Positions 24,440 through 33,804 are shown, counted from the stretch's first letter. The stretch is DNA of 64,000 nt from JBGRQA01 sp041725895 (GCA_041725895.1 JBGRQA010000005.1:193447-257446), one strand, 5' to 3'. Numbers and translations are program-made. Notes: generated by a model not told the origin, from the letters alone.

Positions 24440-26671
24440 TTATTCCAAAATTTTGGTGCCGTCAGTAGCAGTATTCAAGGCATCAGACATCCATGCTGGT
24501 TTGCCGGTTCCGTTACCAGCACCGGTAGCATTTGCATTTTCTGTAATGCTCAATCCGTTTACTGCTTTAGTTTGCCCATCAGCTAAATCGCTAGCGAAAA
24601 GAGCATTGGTAATTTTGATATCACCGGCTGCGATACGGTCAGCAGTATCGGTATCACTGCTTGAAGCGTAGAAGTAAGCTTGCTGCTTGGAAGCAACCAA
24701 ACCACCTACAACAATGTTATCGATTGTTTGCTTACCCGCTCCTTCCTTCAGATAGAAAGGTTTCTCGCCCATACCATAAATGGTAACATGGTTCAATTTT
24801 GCATCAGTCATTGGAGATGCAGCACCGTTGTCACCGTTGTTAGATCCTTCGATTCCGGATTTGGTAGAGTTCTTGGCGTACCAGTAGTTACCAGTACCAG
24901 ACCATCCGTCAGCAAAGTCAATACCATCGTCGTTGCTTTCGAAAGAAACCAGGTGAGAGGCATTTACAGTTCCACCGAAGAATTCGATACCGTCATCTTT
25001 TCCCTTGTAGGAAACTACATAGTCAACAGTAGTTCCGGAACCAACGCCGAAGAAAGATACACCGTTGAACTGCTTGGTATCGCTGTAGTTGAAACCAGTG
25101 TACTCAACTCTCAGGTAAGTGATGCTTCCGGAGTTGTCGTTAGCAATAGTGCCACCGTAAGGCAATCCTGAAACTTCAGCACCGGCAGAACCTGCATCCG
25201 ATTTGTTGGAGGGTGCTTTTCCACACACAACCAAACCACCCCATGAACCAGGAGTAGGATCATCTGAAGTCATTACAACAGGAGCTTCAGCAGTTCCATT
25301 TACGAATATCTGAGCACCTTGAGAAATAGCGATGTAGGAAATCTGTCCACCCTTAGCTTCGATTACAGTTCCGGCAGGAATGGTCAAAGAAGCGTCTTCT
25401 TTTACAACCAAAGCACCAATCAGTTTGTATTTGGTAGAGGCATCCAATGTCATATCAGTGGTAACATCACCGCTCAGTGAAACAACACCGGCACCTGTTT
25501 CATTTCCGAAAATAGTAGTAGATCCTTCAATGGTATTCAATGCATCAGGTAACCAGCTTGGTTTTTCAATTCCGTTACCAGCACCGGTGGCATTTACATC
25601 TTCAACAACAGTTAAACCGTCAGCAGCTTTCAGTTCGTTACCGGCACCCATATCTACAAATTTCACACCGTTTACAACGATATCACCAGCTGCAATACGG
25701 TTAGCAGCATCTGTATCACTGCTGGAAGCGTAGAAGTAAGCTTGTGCTTTTTCAGCAGCCAGACCACCGATTACGATGTTTTCAATATTTATCTTTCCGG
25801 CACCTTCCTTTAAATAGAATGGTTTTTCCCCCATACCATAAACGGTAAGGTTTCTCAAAGTAGCATCGGTCATTGGAGTAGCAGCACCGTTGTCACCGTT
25901 GTTGGATCCTTCGATACCAGACTTGGTTGAATTCAAAGATACCCAGAACTCACCAGTACCAGACCATCCGTCAGCGAAGTCAATACCATCGTCGTTACTG
26001 TTAACTGAAACAAGGTGAGAGGCATTTACTGTTCCACCGAAGAATTCGATTCCATCGTCCTTACCATTGTAGGAAACCACGTAGTCAACTTCAGTTCCGG
26101 CACCAACACCGAAGAAGGATACTCCGTTGAACTGCTTGGTATCGCTATAGTTGAAACCAGTGTACTCTACACGCAAATATTTAATTACACCAGAGTTGTC
26201 ATTCGTTTTGTCACCACCGTAAGGAAGTCCGGAAACTTCAGCACCGGCAGAACCTGCATCCGACTTATTGGTTGGAGCAGCACCGCAAACAACCAATCCA
26301 CCCCATGAACCAGGAGTTTTATCGTCAGAAGTCATGATAACCGGAGAGGTAGCAGTACCTTCAATGAAAATCTGGGCACCTCTGGCCACTGCGATATAAG
26401 AAATCTGACCTCCTTTGGCTTCGATTACTGTACCTGCAGGAATGGTCAATTTACCACCTTCCTTTACTACAAGAGCACCAGTTAACTTGTACTTTTTGCT
26501 TGGATCCAAAGTAATTTCTTCACCTGCTTCGATTTCTCCTTTGAAATCTTCCACCACGAATTTTTCTTCGGGTTGAGGTGTTGGATTGTTCTCATCATCA
26601 TCGGAACAACTTGAAAAGGTGATTACCGAGATCGCCACCAGGGCTAAAAGTAACTTTTTCATTTTTTTCAA
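24440..26671 (-). CDS. Lipoprotein of two tandem beta-helix-like domains
   Basis: A 743-residue lipoprotein (lipobox TFSSC, Cys22, followed by an acidic DDDEN stretch typical of surface-exported Bacteroidota lipoproteins). It consists of two near-identical domains, at about residues 48-392 and 403-743. Each contains YKLxGALVVKE, GTVIEAKGGQISYIA, PGSWGGLVVCG, FNGVSFFGVG, DDGIEFFGGTVNASHL and GEKPFYLKEGAGK. The pattern suggests a right-handed beta-helix. It follows the TonB receptor gene by 30 bases, so it likely works with the receptor at the cell surface, perhaps as its capture partner. The ligand is unknown. The neighbouring PhoR/PhoB-like system suggests phosphate compounds (inference). Confidence 0.88.
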   Translation of the reverse strand: MKKMKKLLLALVAISVITFSSCSDDDENNPTPQPEEKFVVEDFKGEIEAGEEITLDPSKKYKLTGALVVKEGGKLTIPAGTVIEAKGGQISYIAVARGAQIFIEGTATSPVIMTSDDKTPGSWGGLVVCGAAPTNKSDAGSAGAEVSGLPYGGDKTNDNSGVIKYLRVEYTGFNYSDTKQFNGVSFFGVGAGTEVDYVVSYNGKDDGIEFFGGTVNASHLVSVNSNDDGIDFADGWSGTGEFWVSLNSTKSGIEGSNNGDNGAATPMTDATLRNLTVYGMGEKPFYLKEGAGKINIENIVIGGLAAEKAQAYFYASSSDTDAANRIAAGDIVVNGVKFVDMGAGNELKAADGLTVVEDVNATGAGNGIEKPSWLPDALNTIEGSTTIFGNETGAGVVSLSGDVTTDMTLDASTKYKLIGALVVKEDASLTIPAGTVIEAKGGQISYIAISQGAQIFVNGTAEAPVVMTSDDPTPGSWGGLVVCGKAPSNKSDAGSAGAEVSGLPYGGTIANDNSGSITYLRVEYTGFNYSDTKQFNGVSFFGVGSGTTVDYVVSYKGKDDGIEFFGGTVNASHLVSFESNDDGIDFADGWSGTGNYWYAKNSTKSGIEGSNNGDNGAASPMTDAKLNHVTIYGMGEKPFYLKEGAGKQTIDNIVVGGLVASKQQAYFYASSSDTDTADRIAAGDIKITNALFASDLADGQTKAVNGLSITENANATGAGNGTGKPAWMSDALNTATDGTKILE
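24443..26530 (-). repeat. About 1-kb tandem coding duplication inside the lipoprotein gene
   Basis: The two domains correspond to about 25496-26530 (first) and 24443-25465 (second). Long identical or near-identical blocks are visible at DNA level, for example around 24830 versus 25880 and 25000 versus 26050. Recent duplication or gene conversion is likely. Confidence 0.8.
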
Positions 26672-26701
26672 GATTTAATTATTAAATGATTCTTATTTGT
26701 T

Positions 26702-29458
26702 TTAAAATTTATAATTGAGTCCTAAACTGAATTTGATCCCCTTTTGGTAGGATTGCACAACCCAGTCTCTTGCTTCATTTTCTTGTCTTCTTTCTACGTC
26801 CTGATTCAAAAGGTTTTTGGCTGACAGGCTGATTTCCAGCTTGTCGAATTGGGATTTGATAACGAAATCAAGATTGTGAATCTCCTTGTTCACCTGATTT
26901 CCTAAGCTGGAGAAACCAATCAGATACAGCTGATCGGAAGTATATCCGTACACCAGCGAGGAAGTGATTGAGTTCTTGTTCTCCCTCCAGTTGATTTTGT
27001 AGCTCAGGGAAGCATTGGCAATTAAAGGGGCCGCACCCTGAAGTTCTTCTTCCTCCTGGTTAAAGTTGGTCGTAACCGTTCCCTCCGTTTCCTCAAATAC
27101 TTTGTCGGCATCGAGTTCCTGGTTGGTGTGCATCAGCGTAAGGTTGGCCGTTGCGAATAGTTTCTGCGAGCCGTTTGAAGAATTAAGCTGAGCTAGTGTT
27201 TTCTTCACCTCGAATTCCGCACCATACAGGTAGGCCCAGTCTCCAGTGTTGGCATAGGTGAAATCGTTGGATGCCGATGCCATCACGAATTTGTTAATCG
27301 GATCCTGAATGTACTTTCCAAAGGCTGCAACGGATACCAACTCACTTGATTTTGGGAAGAATTCCCATTTCAGTTCCGCATTGTAATTTGTGGAAGGAGT
27401 CAAATAGGGATTCCCCACAGTGGTTTCGGTAATACCTTCGAATGCAAATTTGGCCTTCTCCTTGAACTGAGGTAGAGTGTAAGTAATGCCGGAGGCAAAT
27501 CGGATGTTATTTTTCTCGTTTAAGGCGTATTTCAACGAAAGAGAGGGTAGTACCTTAAACTCTGTAAAACCGTTGGATCCACCTTCGGGTTGCAGTGCGG
27601 TTACATATTCAATGTCCTGGGTTACATCTTCGAACCGAACTCCTGCCAGGGCAACCAGTTTGGGTGAGATATTGTATTCCAGAGAAACAAATCCTGTATG
27701 AATATCCTGGGTTCCATCGAAGGTAGATGATCGGATACTGTTTCCGAAGAAAGTAACCAGGTAGAATTCCTTGTTAATGTTTTGCTGGTTATGGAATGCA
27801 TCCAGGTCATTTACATCCACATGTACAAAGTAATCGGGATCGAAGAAGTTCCTTCCACGATAAATATCATGGTTGAACTGGGTGGATTCGAAGCTATTGG
27901 TTTTGTGTTTCCCGGAGTATCCTACCGTTAGTTTTCCCCTATAGTTGGCGTCTTCCAGACCTTCTCCTAACTTATAAGCCAGACTGATGTTTCCTGCGAT
28001 CTCATTTTCATCCAACTCGTGGAAGTAACGGAAGTGGTTGGATGGGTCCAGGTCGGTAAAGTAACCTGTGCCGTTGTTAACTCCATCCAGGGTAAAATGC
28101 ATACGATCGGGAACAATGTTTTGAACCTTGTTGTAGGCAATCCCCCAGTTCAGGTTTAGCTTGTCGTTTACCTTGTGATCTCCCAACAATTGATTCACCA
28201 GGGCAGTGGTTCTTTCGTATTCGCTACGGCGAACGTAACCTCCATCCTCTGCAAGGTCGATGATCGTACCGCGTAGGTTTTTCAACTCCTGGTCGGAGGT
28301 GTTCATTAGAAGGGAATTGAAATAAAAATTGGTGTTTCCCTTGGAATAGTTAAGATTGAACATGCCGGTGGTTTGGGTTTCGAAGTTGAATTTCTCCCCT
28401 TCCAGATCTTTTCTGACATTATCACTACCATTTACTCTTCGTTGCAGAAGCTCACTGTAGCGGTACTCATTTTCGTAGGATAAGGTGAAGAAGGCATTCA
28501 ATTTGGCCTCATTCAGTTCAAAAGTTTTTCCTCCTGAAAGCGAAAAGCCGAGATTGGGTAAAACCGTTTTCTTTTGAGGATTCCAGCCGTTCTCAAAATC
28601 ATAGGAGTTGAGAGAAGTGGGTTGGTCAAAGTTGTCAAAACCTGTGAAACCAGGACCATCCTGCAAGAAGAAATCATCTGCATCAGCTGTGCTTGTATTA
28701 TATCCTGTTTTCACTCCTATTTTAAGAAAGGGATCCCCACTGTGCTTTTTCGAAATGATATCGATGTTAGCACCGGCAAAATCACCGTAAAGGTTGGGCG
28801 TAAATACCTTTTCAACTCCAACATATTCAATTACGTCTGTGGAGAAAAGTTCCAGGTCGATGTTTTTGGTTTCCGCGTTGTTAGAGGGCAGCGGAAGACC
28901 ATTTAAAGTTGTAGTATTGTAGCGGTCGCCCAAACCACGGATATTTAAGCCTTTGGTTCCCTCTTGCTTCGCTACCCCGGTTATTTTGGTAGCGGCCGAT
29001 GCGGCGTCCGAAACGCCTTGGGTTGCCAATTGTTGGGCACCAATGGTTTGCTTGATTACGGCTGATTTCTTCTGCTCTACCAGCAGAGCTACTTCCGATT
29101 CGCGTTTCAGTTTAGCAACCACCCGTACATCATTCAGAGCCACAGCAGACGTTCCCAGTGAGAAATCAAAGTTTTGCGTGTTTCCCTCCTTTACAACAAC
29201 ATTCTCTTGTATGGCAATTTCATAGGATATAAAGGAGCACTTTAATGTGTAGGTTCCAACTGGAATATTGTCCAATTGGTAATTGCCGTCGAAATCGGTG
29301 GTGGTACCAAGAGTCGTTCCATCCAGATAAACGGATGCACCTATTAGGGTTTCACCTGTTTTAGCATCCTTAACGTTTCCTTTTAAACTCCCCGTTTGAG
29401 AAAACGAACTCAAAGCAGAAGCTATAAGCAGCAGAGCCAAGATTACTTGTTTCGTCAT
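26702..29458 (-). CDS. TonB-dependent receptor with carboxypeptidase-regulatory domain
   Basis: About 918 residues from the chosen start: signal peptide (MTKQVILALLLIASALSSFS), CarboxypepD_reg-like domain (about 20-110), plug domain (about 120-240, including LNIRGLGDRYNTTTLNGLP) and a 22-strand-type barrel ending in aromatic IKFSLGLNYKF. It takes up a ligand across the outer membrane using TonB energy. The open frame extends to 29500, but those 14 residues do not belong to a signal peptide. The lipoprotein gene follows 30 bases later. The two-component system is divergent. A pair of TTAA repeats 11 bp apart lies upstream at 29571-29592. Confidence 0.93.
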   Translation of the reverse strand: MTKQVILALLLIASALSSFSQTGSLKGNVKDAKTGETLIGASVYLDGTTLGTTTDFDGNYQLDNIPVGTYTLKCSFISYEIAIQENVVVKEGNTQNFDFSLGTSAVALNDVRVVAKLKRESEVALLVEQKKSAVIKQTIGAQQLATQGVSDAASAATKITGVAKQEGTKGLNIRGLGDRYNTTTLNGLPLPSNNAETKNIDLELFSTDVIEYVGVEKVFTPNLYGDFAGANIDIISKKHSGDPFLKIGVKTGYNTSTADADDFFLQDGPGFTGFDNFDQPTSLNSYDFENGWNPQKKTVLPNLGFSLSGGKTFELNEAKLNAFFTLSYENEYRYSELLQRRVNGSDNVRKDLEGEKFNFETQTTGMFNLNYSKGNTNFYFNSLLMNTSDQELKNLRGTIIDLAEDGGYVRRSEYERTTALVNQLLGDHKVNDKLNLNWGIAYNKVQNIVPDRMHFTLDGVNNGTGYFTDLDPSNHFRYFHELDENEIAGNISLAYKLGEGLEDANYRGKLTVGYSGKHKTNSFESTQFNHDIYRGRNFFDPDYFVHVDVNDLDAFHNQQNINKEFYLVTFFGNSIRSSTFDGTQDIHTGFVSLEYNISPKLVALAGVRFEDVTQDIEYVTALQPEGGSNGFTEFKVLPSLSLKYALNEKNNIRFASGITYTLPQFKEKAKFAFEGITETTVGNPYLTPSTNYNAELKWEFFPKSSELVSVAAFGKYIQDPINKFVMASASNDFTYANTGDWAYLYGAEFEVKKTLAQLNSSNGSQKLFATANLTLMHTNQELDADKVFEETEGTVTTNFNQEEEELQGAAPLIANASLSYKINWRENKNSITSSLVYGYTSDQLYLIGFSSLGNQVNKEIHNLDFVIKSQFDKLEISLSAKNLLNQDVERRQENEARDWVVQSYQKGIKFSLGLNYKF

Positions 29459-29570
29459 TTTTGTCTTTAATAAATAAGTCGTTACTTTTTTTCCTTTCAC
29501 GATACAAGGTTAGGGAAGTAGTATGAGTTAAATACTAAGGGAGTTTTAACTAATAATTATGAATGAAAGT

Positions 29571-29592
29571 GTTTTTGTTAAGTTAGAATTAA
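29571..29592 (-). promoter_or_regulatory. TTAA direct-repeat pair upstream of TonB receptor
   Basis: On the minus strand TTAAT and TTAAC start 11 bases apart (at 29592 and 29581). No third repeat and no TAnnTTTG at the 37-bp distance is present, so this site is weaker than the other three. Confidence 0.35.
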
Positions 29593-29839
29593 CTCATTTT
29601 TCTCATGTAAAGAATGTGTAATCCAATTTGGTTATACTATTCTATCATTTAGCAGTAATCCTATCTGTTTACAACTCATTCCGCAGGTTTGCAGTAATTT
29701 AACATTGGTTCTGGAACAGCTTTGCTTTTTGTTTGTGGAATAGGAAAAAGAGAAAATAGTTTTTTGGTAGAATTAAAATTTCTATCGTTCCGGAGTGTTT
29801 AAATGGAGTAAATATACGGTTGTAATTATTTCCATTAAA

Positions 29840-29906
29840 TTACCGAAAGCTTAATGTTAACTTAAAACAGGGAATGGATTTCAATTAATATTTTTTTAAA
29901 TATTTG
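29840..29906 (+). promoter_or_regulatory. Pho-box-like promoter of PhoR-like kinase
   Basis: TTACC (29840), TTAAT (29851) and TTAAA (29862) occur at 11-bp intervals. The -7-like AATATTTG (29899-29906, one mismatch to TAnnTTTG) begins 37 bases after the start of the last repeat. The same geometry is seen at 32579 and 56860. Direct repeats at 11-bp spacing are the hallmark of PhoB binding sites. Confidence 0.55.
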
Positions 29907-30072
29907 TATTTCAGAAAAATGAAAGATTTTATTATCTTTTGAAATACAGATTTAAACAATTCTGTTTACTAGTTTTTGTTTTGAAATCTTTATATTTAGG
30001 TAGATACAAAGGAGCTAGGAGGGGAAAAGGAAGAAAAGCCGGTCGATTTCCGGAAAATTACAGAAACATTAT

Positions 30073-31149
30073 ATGAAAAATATAAGCGCTCAAAAAGTAA
30101 TATTATACATTAGTTGTACAGCAGCAGTTCTTGCGATTATTGGGTATTTACTAAATATATGGTTGGAGCAGAAATTAATTGTATGGTCGGTTTATGCCCT
30201 ACTCTCAACAATTGTTATTTACAATTTGGGTAAATATCTGATCAATACTTTTATCTACAATAAAATTAGAATTCTCTATAAAACGATTCATGATACACAG
30301 TCCCCGGGTAAAGATTTGAAGAAAAGAGTTATGGATTTTGATGTGCTCGATGAAGCAGAAAAAGAGGTGGAAGATTGGAGTAGGGAGAGAGGTTCTTTGG
30401 TCGCTCAATTGAAGCAGCAGGAGAAGTATCGGAAAGATTTTATTGGAAATGTTAGCCATGAGTTAAAAACCCCAATCTTTAATATTCAGGGATATATATT
30501 AACTCTTTTGGATGGTGGATTGGAAGATCCCTCCATAAACCGGGCTTATTTGGAGAGGACTGAGAAAAGTATTAATCGGATGATTACCATTGTTAAGGAT
30601 TTGGAATCCATTTCCAAACTGGAATCCGGAGAGTTGAAGCTGTTAAAGGAGCGTTTCAATATTAGTGATTTGATTCATGAGGTGCTTGAGATGCAGGAAA
30701 TGCGAGCTCGGAAGCATGGTATTTCCCTAAAATATTCTCCTACCAAGAACAGTGCTAATTTTGTTTTCGCCGACAAGAAGGAGGTTTTCCAGGTAATGAA
30801 TAACCTAATTGTGAATTCCATTAAATACGGAAAGGATAATGGAACTACAAAAATTGAGGTGATGGATATGGAAAACCAGGTATTGGTTGAAGTGAAAGAT
30901 GATGGAATCGGTATTGAAGCTGATAATCTACCACGGATATTTGAACGTTTCTTCCGTGTGGATAAAAGTAGAAGCAGAAACATGGGTGGTTCCGGTTTGG
31001 GACTGGCCATTGTGAAGCACATTGTCGATGCTCACAATCAAACTATCAATGTAAGAAGTACCTATGGGAAAGGCACCTCATTTACATTTACTCTTGAGAA
31101 AAGTAAGAAAAAACGAAACAACCTATATAAAAACGAAAATGGAAAGTAA
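30073..31149 (+). CDS. PhoR-like sensor histidine kinase
   Basis: A 358-residue membrane kinase. Two transmembrane helices (about 8-29 and 36-58) are joined by a very short loop, so there is almost no periplasmic sensor. A helical linker follows, then HisKA with H129 (NVSHELKTP) and HATPase_c (N box NLIVNSIKYG, G1 DDGIGI, G2 GGSGLGLAI). This layout matches PhoR of Bacteroidota, which is thought to sense through partner proteins. It overlaps the response-regulator gene by 11 bases. The triple-repeat promoter upstream suggests autoregulation. Assignment to phosphate is supported by context, not proven. Confidence 0.88.
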   Translation: MKNISAQKVILYISCTAAVLAIIGYLLNIWLEQKLIVWSVYALLSTIVIYNLGKYLINTFIYNKIRILYKTIHDTQSPGKDLKKRVMDFDVLDEAEKEVEDWSRERGSLVAQLKQQEKYRKDFIGNVSHELKTPIFNIQGYILTLLDGGLEDPSINRAYLERTEKSINRMITIVKDLESISKLESGELKLLKERFNISDLIHEVLEMQEMRARKHGISLKYSPTKNSANFVFADKKEVFQVMNNLIVNSIKYGKDNGTTKIEVMDMENQVLVEVKDDGIGIEADNLPRIFERFFRVDKSRSRNMGGSGLGLAIVKHIVDAHNQTINVRSTYGKGTSFTFTLEKSKKKRNNLYKNENGK

Positions 31150-31843
31150 TGATTTTAGAATCCTATTGGTGGATGATGAAGTGGACATTCTTGAATTCTT
31201 AAGTTATAATTTGAATAAGGAAGGTTTCCTGGTTAAAACCGCTCAAAATGGGAGAGAAGCTATTGAAGTAGCGAAGGGATTTCAGCCCCACTTGATTATA
31301 TTGGATGTAATGATGCCCGAAATGGATGGTATGGAAACCTGTGAAAAACTTCGTTCCATGCCTGATTTTTCAGATATATTAATTGTATTCCTCACGGCCC
31401 GTGGAGAGGACTATTCTCAAATAGCCGGATTTGAAGCAGGCGCTGACGATTACATTAATAAACCCATCAAGCCCAAGGTGTTTATCAGTAGGGTAAAAGC
31501 CTTACTGAAACGTTCCGGCAGAATTTCAGAGGATACTCAAAAAACAAATGGACGAGTTATTACCATTGGAAATCTTTCCATAGACAGGGAACGCTATTTA
31601 ATTTCATTGGAGGGGAATGAACTAACTTTGCCAAGAAAAGAATTTGAATTATTAGTACTACTGGTTTCTAAGCCGCAAAAAGTTTTTACCAGGGATGAAA
31701 TTTATACCTCAATATGGGGTGAGAAAATTATTGTGGGTGATCGTACTATAGATGTTCATATTCGAAAACTGAGAGAGAAAATAGGAGAAAAGTACATTCG
31801 GACCGTGAAAGGGGTGGGGTACAAATTTGTTGATATTGATTAA
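31139..31843 (+). CDS. OmpR/PhoB-family response regulator
   Basis: 234 residues from the start at 31139 (MESNDFRILLVDDEVDILEF). The frame is open further upstream, but that part overlaps the kinase and has no domain. The REC domain has DD near the N-terminus, the phospho-acceptor Asp in LIILDVMMPEMDG and the Lys in NKPIKP. The C-terminal winged helix (about 135-234) ends RTIDVHIRKLREKIG and VKGVGYKFV, typical of PhoB/OmpR. PhoB binds direct repeats 11 bp apart, which fits the repeats found in this window. Its stop overlaps the convergent ComF-type gene by four bases. Confidence 0.93.
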   Translation: MESNDFRILLVDDEVDILEFLSYNLNKEGFLVKTAQNGREAIEVAKGFQPHLIILDVMMPEMDGMETCEKLRSMPDFSDILIVFLTARGEDYSQIAGFEAGADDYINKPIKPKVFISRVKALLKRSGRISEDTQKTNGRVITIGNLSIDRERYLISLEGNELTLPRKEFELLVLLVSKPQKVFTRDEIYTSIWGEKIIVGDRTIDVHIRKLREKIGEKYIRTVKGVGYKFVDID

Positions 31844-32535
31844 GCGTGAGAGAGTGTGGCAATGCTGACACAGACTCCGTCAACTTGAAGCAGCGCATGT
31901 GCGCATGCCTCAAGTGTAGAGCCGGTTGTAACCACATCATCTACTAGTAATATGTGTTTATTTATAAGCTCATCAGGATTTTTTAGACGGAAAATATTTT
32001 CCACATTTTTCCATCTTTCAAGCCTGTTTTTTCTTGTTTGGGTGCTGGTGTTTACCGATCGATATAAATTTTTGGAATTTAGATAAACATTCATGCTTTC
32101 AGCAATTCCTTTGGCAATCCATTCGGCTTGGTTGTAACCTCTTTTCCGTTCTCTGGATGGATGCAAAGGAACTGGGATTATCTGATCGATTTCTTGAAAC
32201 AGAGGAGACTCTTTAAGCTGCAAACCGAAATGTTTACCCAGTACCCAACCAATTTCCTTTTGATTTTGGTACTTCATTTTGTGAAGTAACTTTTGAAATT
32301 TACTTCCCTTGTGAAATTCAAAGTAGGAGGCTGCTACCTTGATTGAAATTCTTCCCCAAAATATTTGCGCTACAGGATTATCAGGGAGCAAATAGTAATT
32401 CGTTTTGGGAAGATGAAACAAGCAATGGGTGCAAACAAATTCCTCCTGTCGATACAGATAGTTTCCGCAGGCAGCACATAATTTGGGATAGAATAAGTTG
32501 ATCAGATCTTCCAGGTACTTTTTAAAATCACTCAT
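31840..32535 (-). CDS. ComF-family phosphoribosyltransferase-like protein
   Basis: A 231-residue ComF-type protein: an N-terminal zinc ribbon (CAACGNYL, then CTHC) and a type I phosphoribosyltransferase domain with the PRPP-binding motif LLVDDVVTTGSTL at about 197-209. In naturally competent bacteria ComF aids DNA uptake. In Bacteroidota the role is unknown. It is convergent with the response regulator. Confidence 0.92.
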   Translation of the reverse strand: MSDFKKYLEDLINLFYPKLCAACGNYLYRQEEFVCTHCLFHLPKTNYYLLPDNPVAQIFWGRISIKVAASYFEFHKGSKFQKLLHKMKYQNQKEIGWVLGKHFGLQLKESPLFQEIDQIIPVPLHPSRERKRGYNQAEWIAKGIAESMNVYLNSKNLYRSVNTSTQTRKNRLERWKNVENIFRLKNPDELINKHILLVDDVVTTGSTLEACAHALLQVDGVCVSIATLSHA

Positions 32536-32578
32536 TATAATTGTCTTGTAAATAGTAAATTACAAAAAAAATAACGAC

Positions 32579-32645
32579 TTAACAATTACTTAAGGCTTTG
32601 TTAAATTTTATGTAATCCCCCCTCAATTTTTCCGACCTACATTTG
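32579..32645 (+). promoter_or_regulatory. Pho-box-like promoter with three 11-bp repeats
   Basis: TTAAC (32579), TTAAG (32590) and TTAAA (32601) at 11-bp intervals. TACATTTG, an exact TAnnTTTG, begins at 32638, 37 bases after the start of the last repeat. It should start a transcript near 32652 that reads the 32786 gene after a 130-base leader. Confidence 0.65.
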
Positions 32646-32698
32646 TAGTGTGACTTATGATTTTGAATGACTAAGGCGATGCCTTTTTATTTACCAGT

Positions 32699-32756
32699 GT
32701 AGGTTCCTGGGATTCATTTCTCCATGCAACTTAGAACCCAGGACCTACTTTTTTAT
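32699..32756 (+). terminator. Terminator-like hairpin in the leader of the 32786 gene
   Basis: GTAGGTTCCTGGG and CCCAGGACCTAC form a 12-base-pair stem with one bulged T and a 25-base loop, followed by TTTTTT. It ends 30 bases before the ATG. Because the only gene behind it reads away, it acts on a transcript from the promoter at 32579-32645, as in an attenuator. Confidence 0.6.
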
Positions 32757-32785
32757 TCAACTGAAACAATTTAACATTAGCAATC

Positions 32786-33163
32786 ATGAAAAAGACATTT
32801 GTTTTAATGATTAGTCTGCTTTTAGTAGGAATGGGAACCCAGGCAGCCAACGAAAATGTAGCAAAAAGCAAGAAGAAAAACCAATCCTCGTTAGCAGAGA
32901 TGGGAGCTATGACCTCTACTAGTCTTTCCGGTTTGGTAATCGATCATGAAACCGGAGAGGGATTGGCTGGAGTTGCCATTCAACTTGAGGGGCTGAATCA
33001 AGTAGTTTATACTGATTTTGAAGGCAATTTTAAATTGGAAGGAGTTGTTCCTGGTCAATACAATATTACTTCATCGTATATTTCCTACCAGGAGAAAGAA
33101 TTGAAGAATGTAAATGTGAGTGGTATAAACAACGCTATCCGTTTGGAGTTGAAGAAAGACTAG
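32786..33163 (+). CDS. Stand-alone carboxypeptidase-regulatory-like domain protein
   Basis: A 125-residue exported protein with signal peptide (MKKTFVLMISLLLVGMGTQA) and one CarboxypepD_reg-like beta-sandwich domain (about 47-122: GLVIDHETGEGLAGVAI, YTDFEGNFKLEGV, YNITSSYISY). The domain is similar to the N-terminal extension of the TonB receptor at 26702-29458. Here it has no barrel, so it may interact with a receptor or another envelope protein. It is followed 15 bases later by a MORN-like gene and is preceded by a Pho-box-like promoter and an attenuator-like hairpin. Confidence 0.85.
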   Translation: MKKTFVLMISLLLVGMGTQAANENVAKSKKKNQSSLAEMGAMTSTSLSGLVIDHETGEGLAGVAIQLEGLNQVVYTDFEGNFKLEGVVPGQYNITSSYISYQEKELKNVNVSGINNAIRLELKKD

Positions 33164-33178
33164 CTTAAGATCTAATTT

Positions 33179-33640
33179 ATGAGAATTATTTTAACTGCCC
33201 TATTTTGTTTTCTTGTTAACTTTTCGTTTGGTCAGATTTTTGAAAAAGAAAATGGCTTGTTCTACGATAAAAATGATGAATTGTATTCCGGAACTTATAC
33301 GGAATTCTATGAGAATGGGAGTAAACGTGTTGAAATGAACCTGAAAGAGGGGCGGAAGCATGGGAAGATTATGCTGTATTTTCAGAATGAGAATATACAG
33401 GAAGTTCGATCCTATTTTGAAGGTATGATGGACGGTACCTGGATGACCTGGAACCAAATGAAGATTAAAATTGCTGAAGCCAATTACAAAAGCAATTTAA
33501 AACATGGTAAATGGTATATATGGGATAATAAAGGGGTGAAGCGATACGAAATGGAATACTTCAATGGCAAAAAAATTGGAATCTGGTCTATTTGGGACGA
33601 GAAAGGAAAACTAATTTCACAAAAAAATTATTCCAAGTAG
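33179..33640 (+). CDS. Exported MORN-variant repeat protein (YwqK-like)
   Basis: A 153-residue exported protein with signal peptide (about 1-18, ending FGQ) and four to five MORN-variant repeats of about 22 residues (YSGTYTEFYENGSKR, KHGKIMLYFQNEN, DGTWMTWN, KHGKWYIWDNKGVKR, KIGIWSIWDEKGKL). YwqK-type proteins are sometimes named antitoxins, but no toxin gene is near, so I would not use that name. It begins 15 bases after the upstream gene and likely shares its transcript. Confidence 0.85.
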   Translation: MRIILTALFCFLVNFSFGQIFEKENGLFYDKNDELYSGTYTEFYENGSKRVEMNLKEGRKHGKIMLYFQNENIQEVRSYFEGMMDGTWMTWNQMKIKIAEANYKSNLKHGKWYIWDNKGVKRYEMEYFNGKKIGIWSIWDEKGKLISQKNYSK

Positions 33641-33683
33641 AAGTTATTTAAAATTTGATTATTCGTTGAAGGTAATGCCTTTG

Positions 33684-33710
33684 CCGGTCATTGAAATGAC
33701 CGGTTTTTTT
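33684..33710 (+). terminator. Terminator after MORN-variant gene
   Basis: CCGGTCATT and AATGACCGG with a two-base loop, then seven T. Confidence 0.88.
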
Positions 33711-33804
33711 GTTTTCAAAAAATGCTGTTGTAGTAGTTCAATTCCCATTTCTGCTCGAGAATTGCTAATATTGCAAAACCCTATCTCATTTCTAAAGATC
33801 AAAA

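Larger units (their letters stand above)
29501..30072. other. Divergent control region between TonB receptor and PhoR-like kinase
   Basis: About 570 bp with no gene. It contains the repeat pair at 29571-29592 and the triple-repeat promoter at 29840-29906. Confidence 0.6.

Noticed and set aside
24680..25171. Open frames on the plus strand inside the lipoprotein gene
   Set aside because: They mirror the repetitive Gly/Ser-rich coding strand and occur in both copies of the duplication. No independent start signal or domain.
33179..33640. Toxin-antitoxin pair suggested by YwqK-type naming
   Set aside because: No toxin gene is adjacent, and the protein has a signal peptide, which does not fit a cytoplasmic antitoxin.
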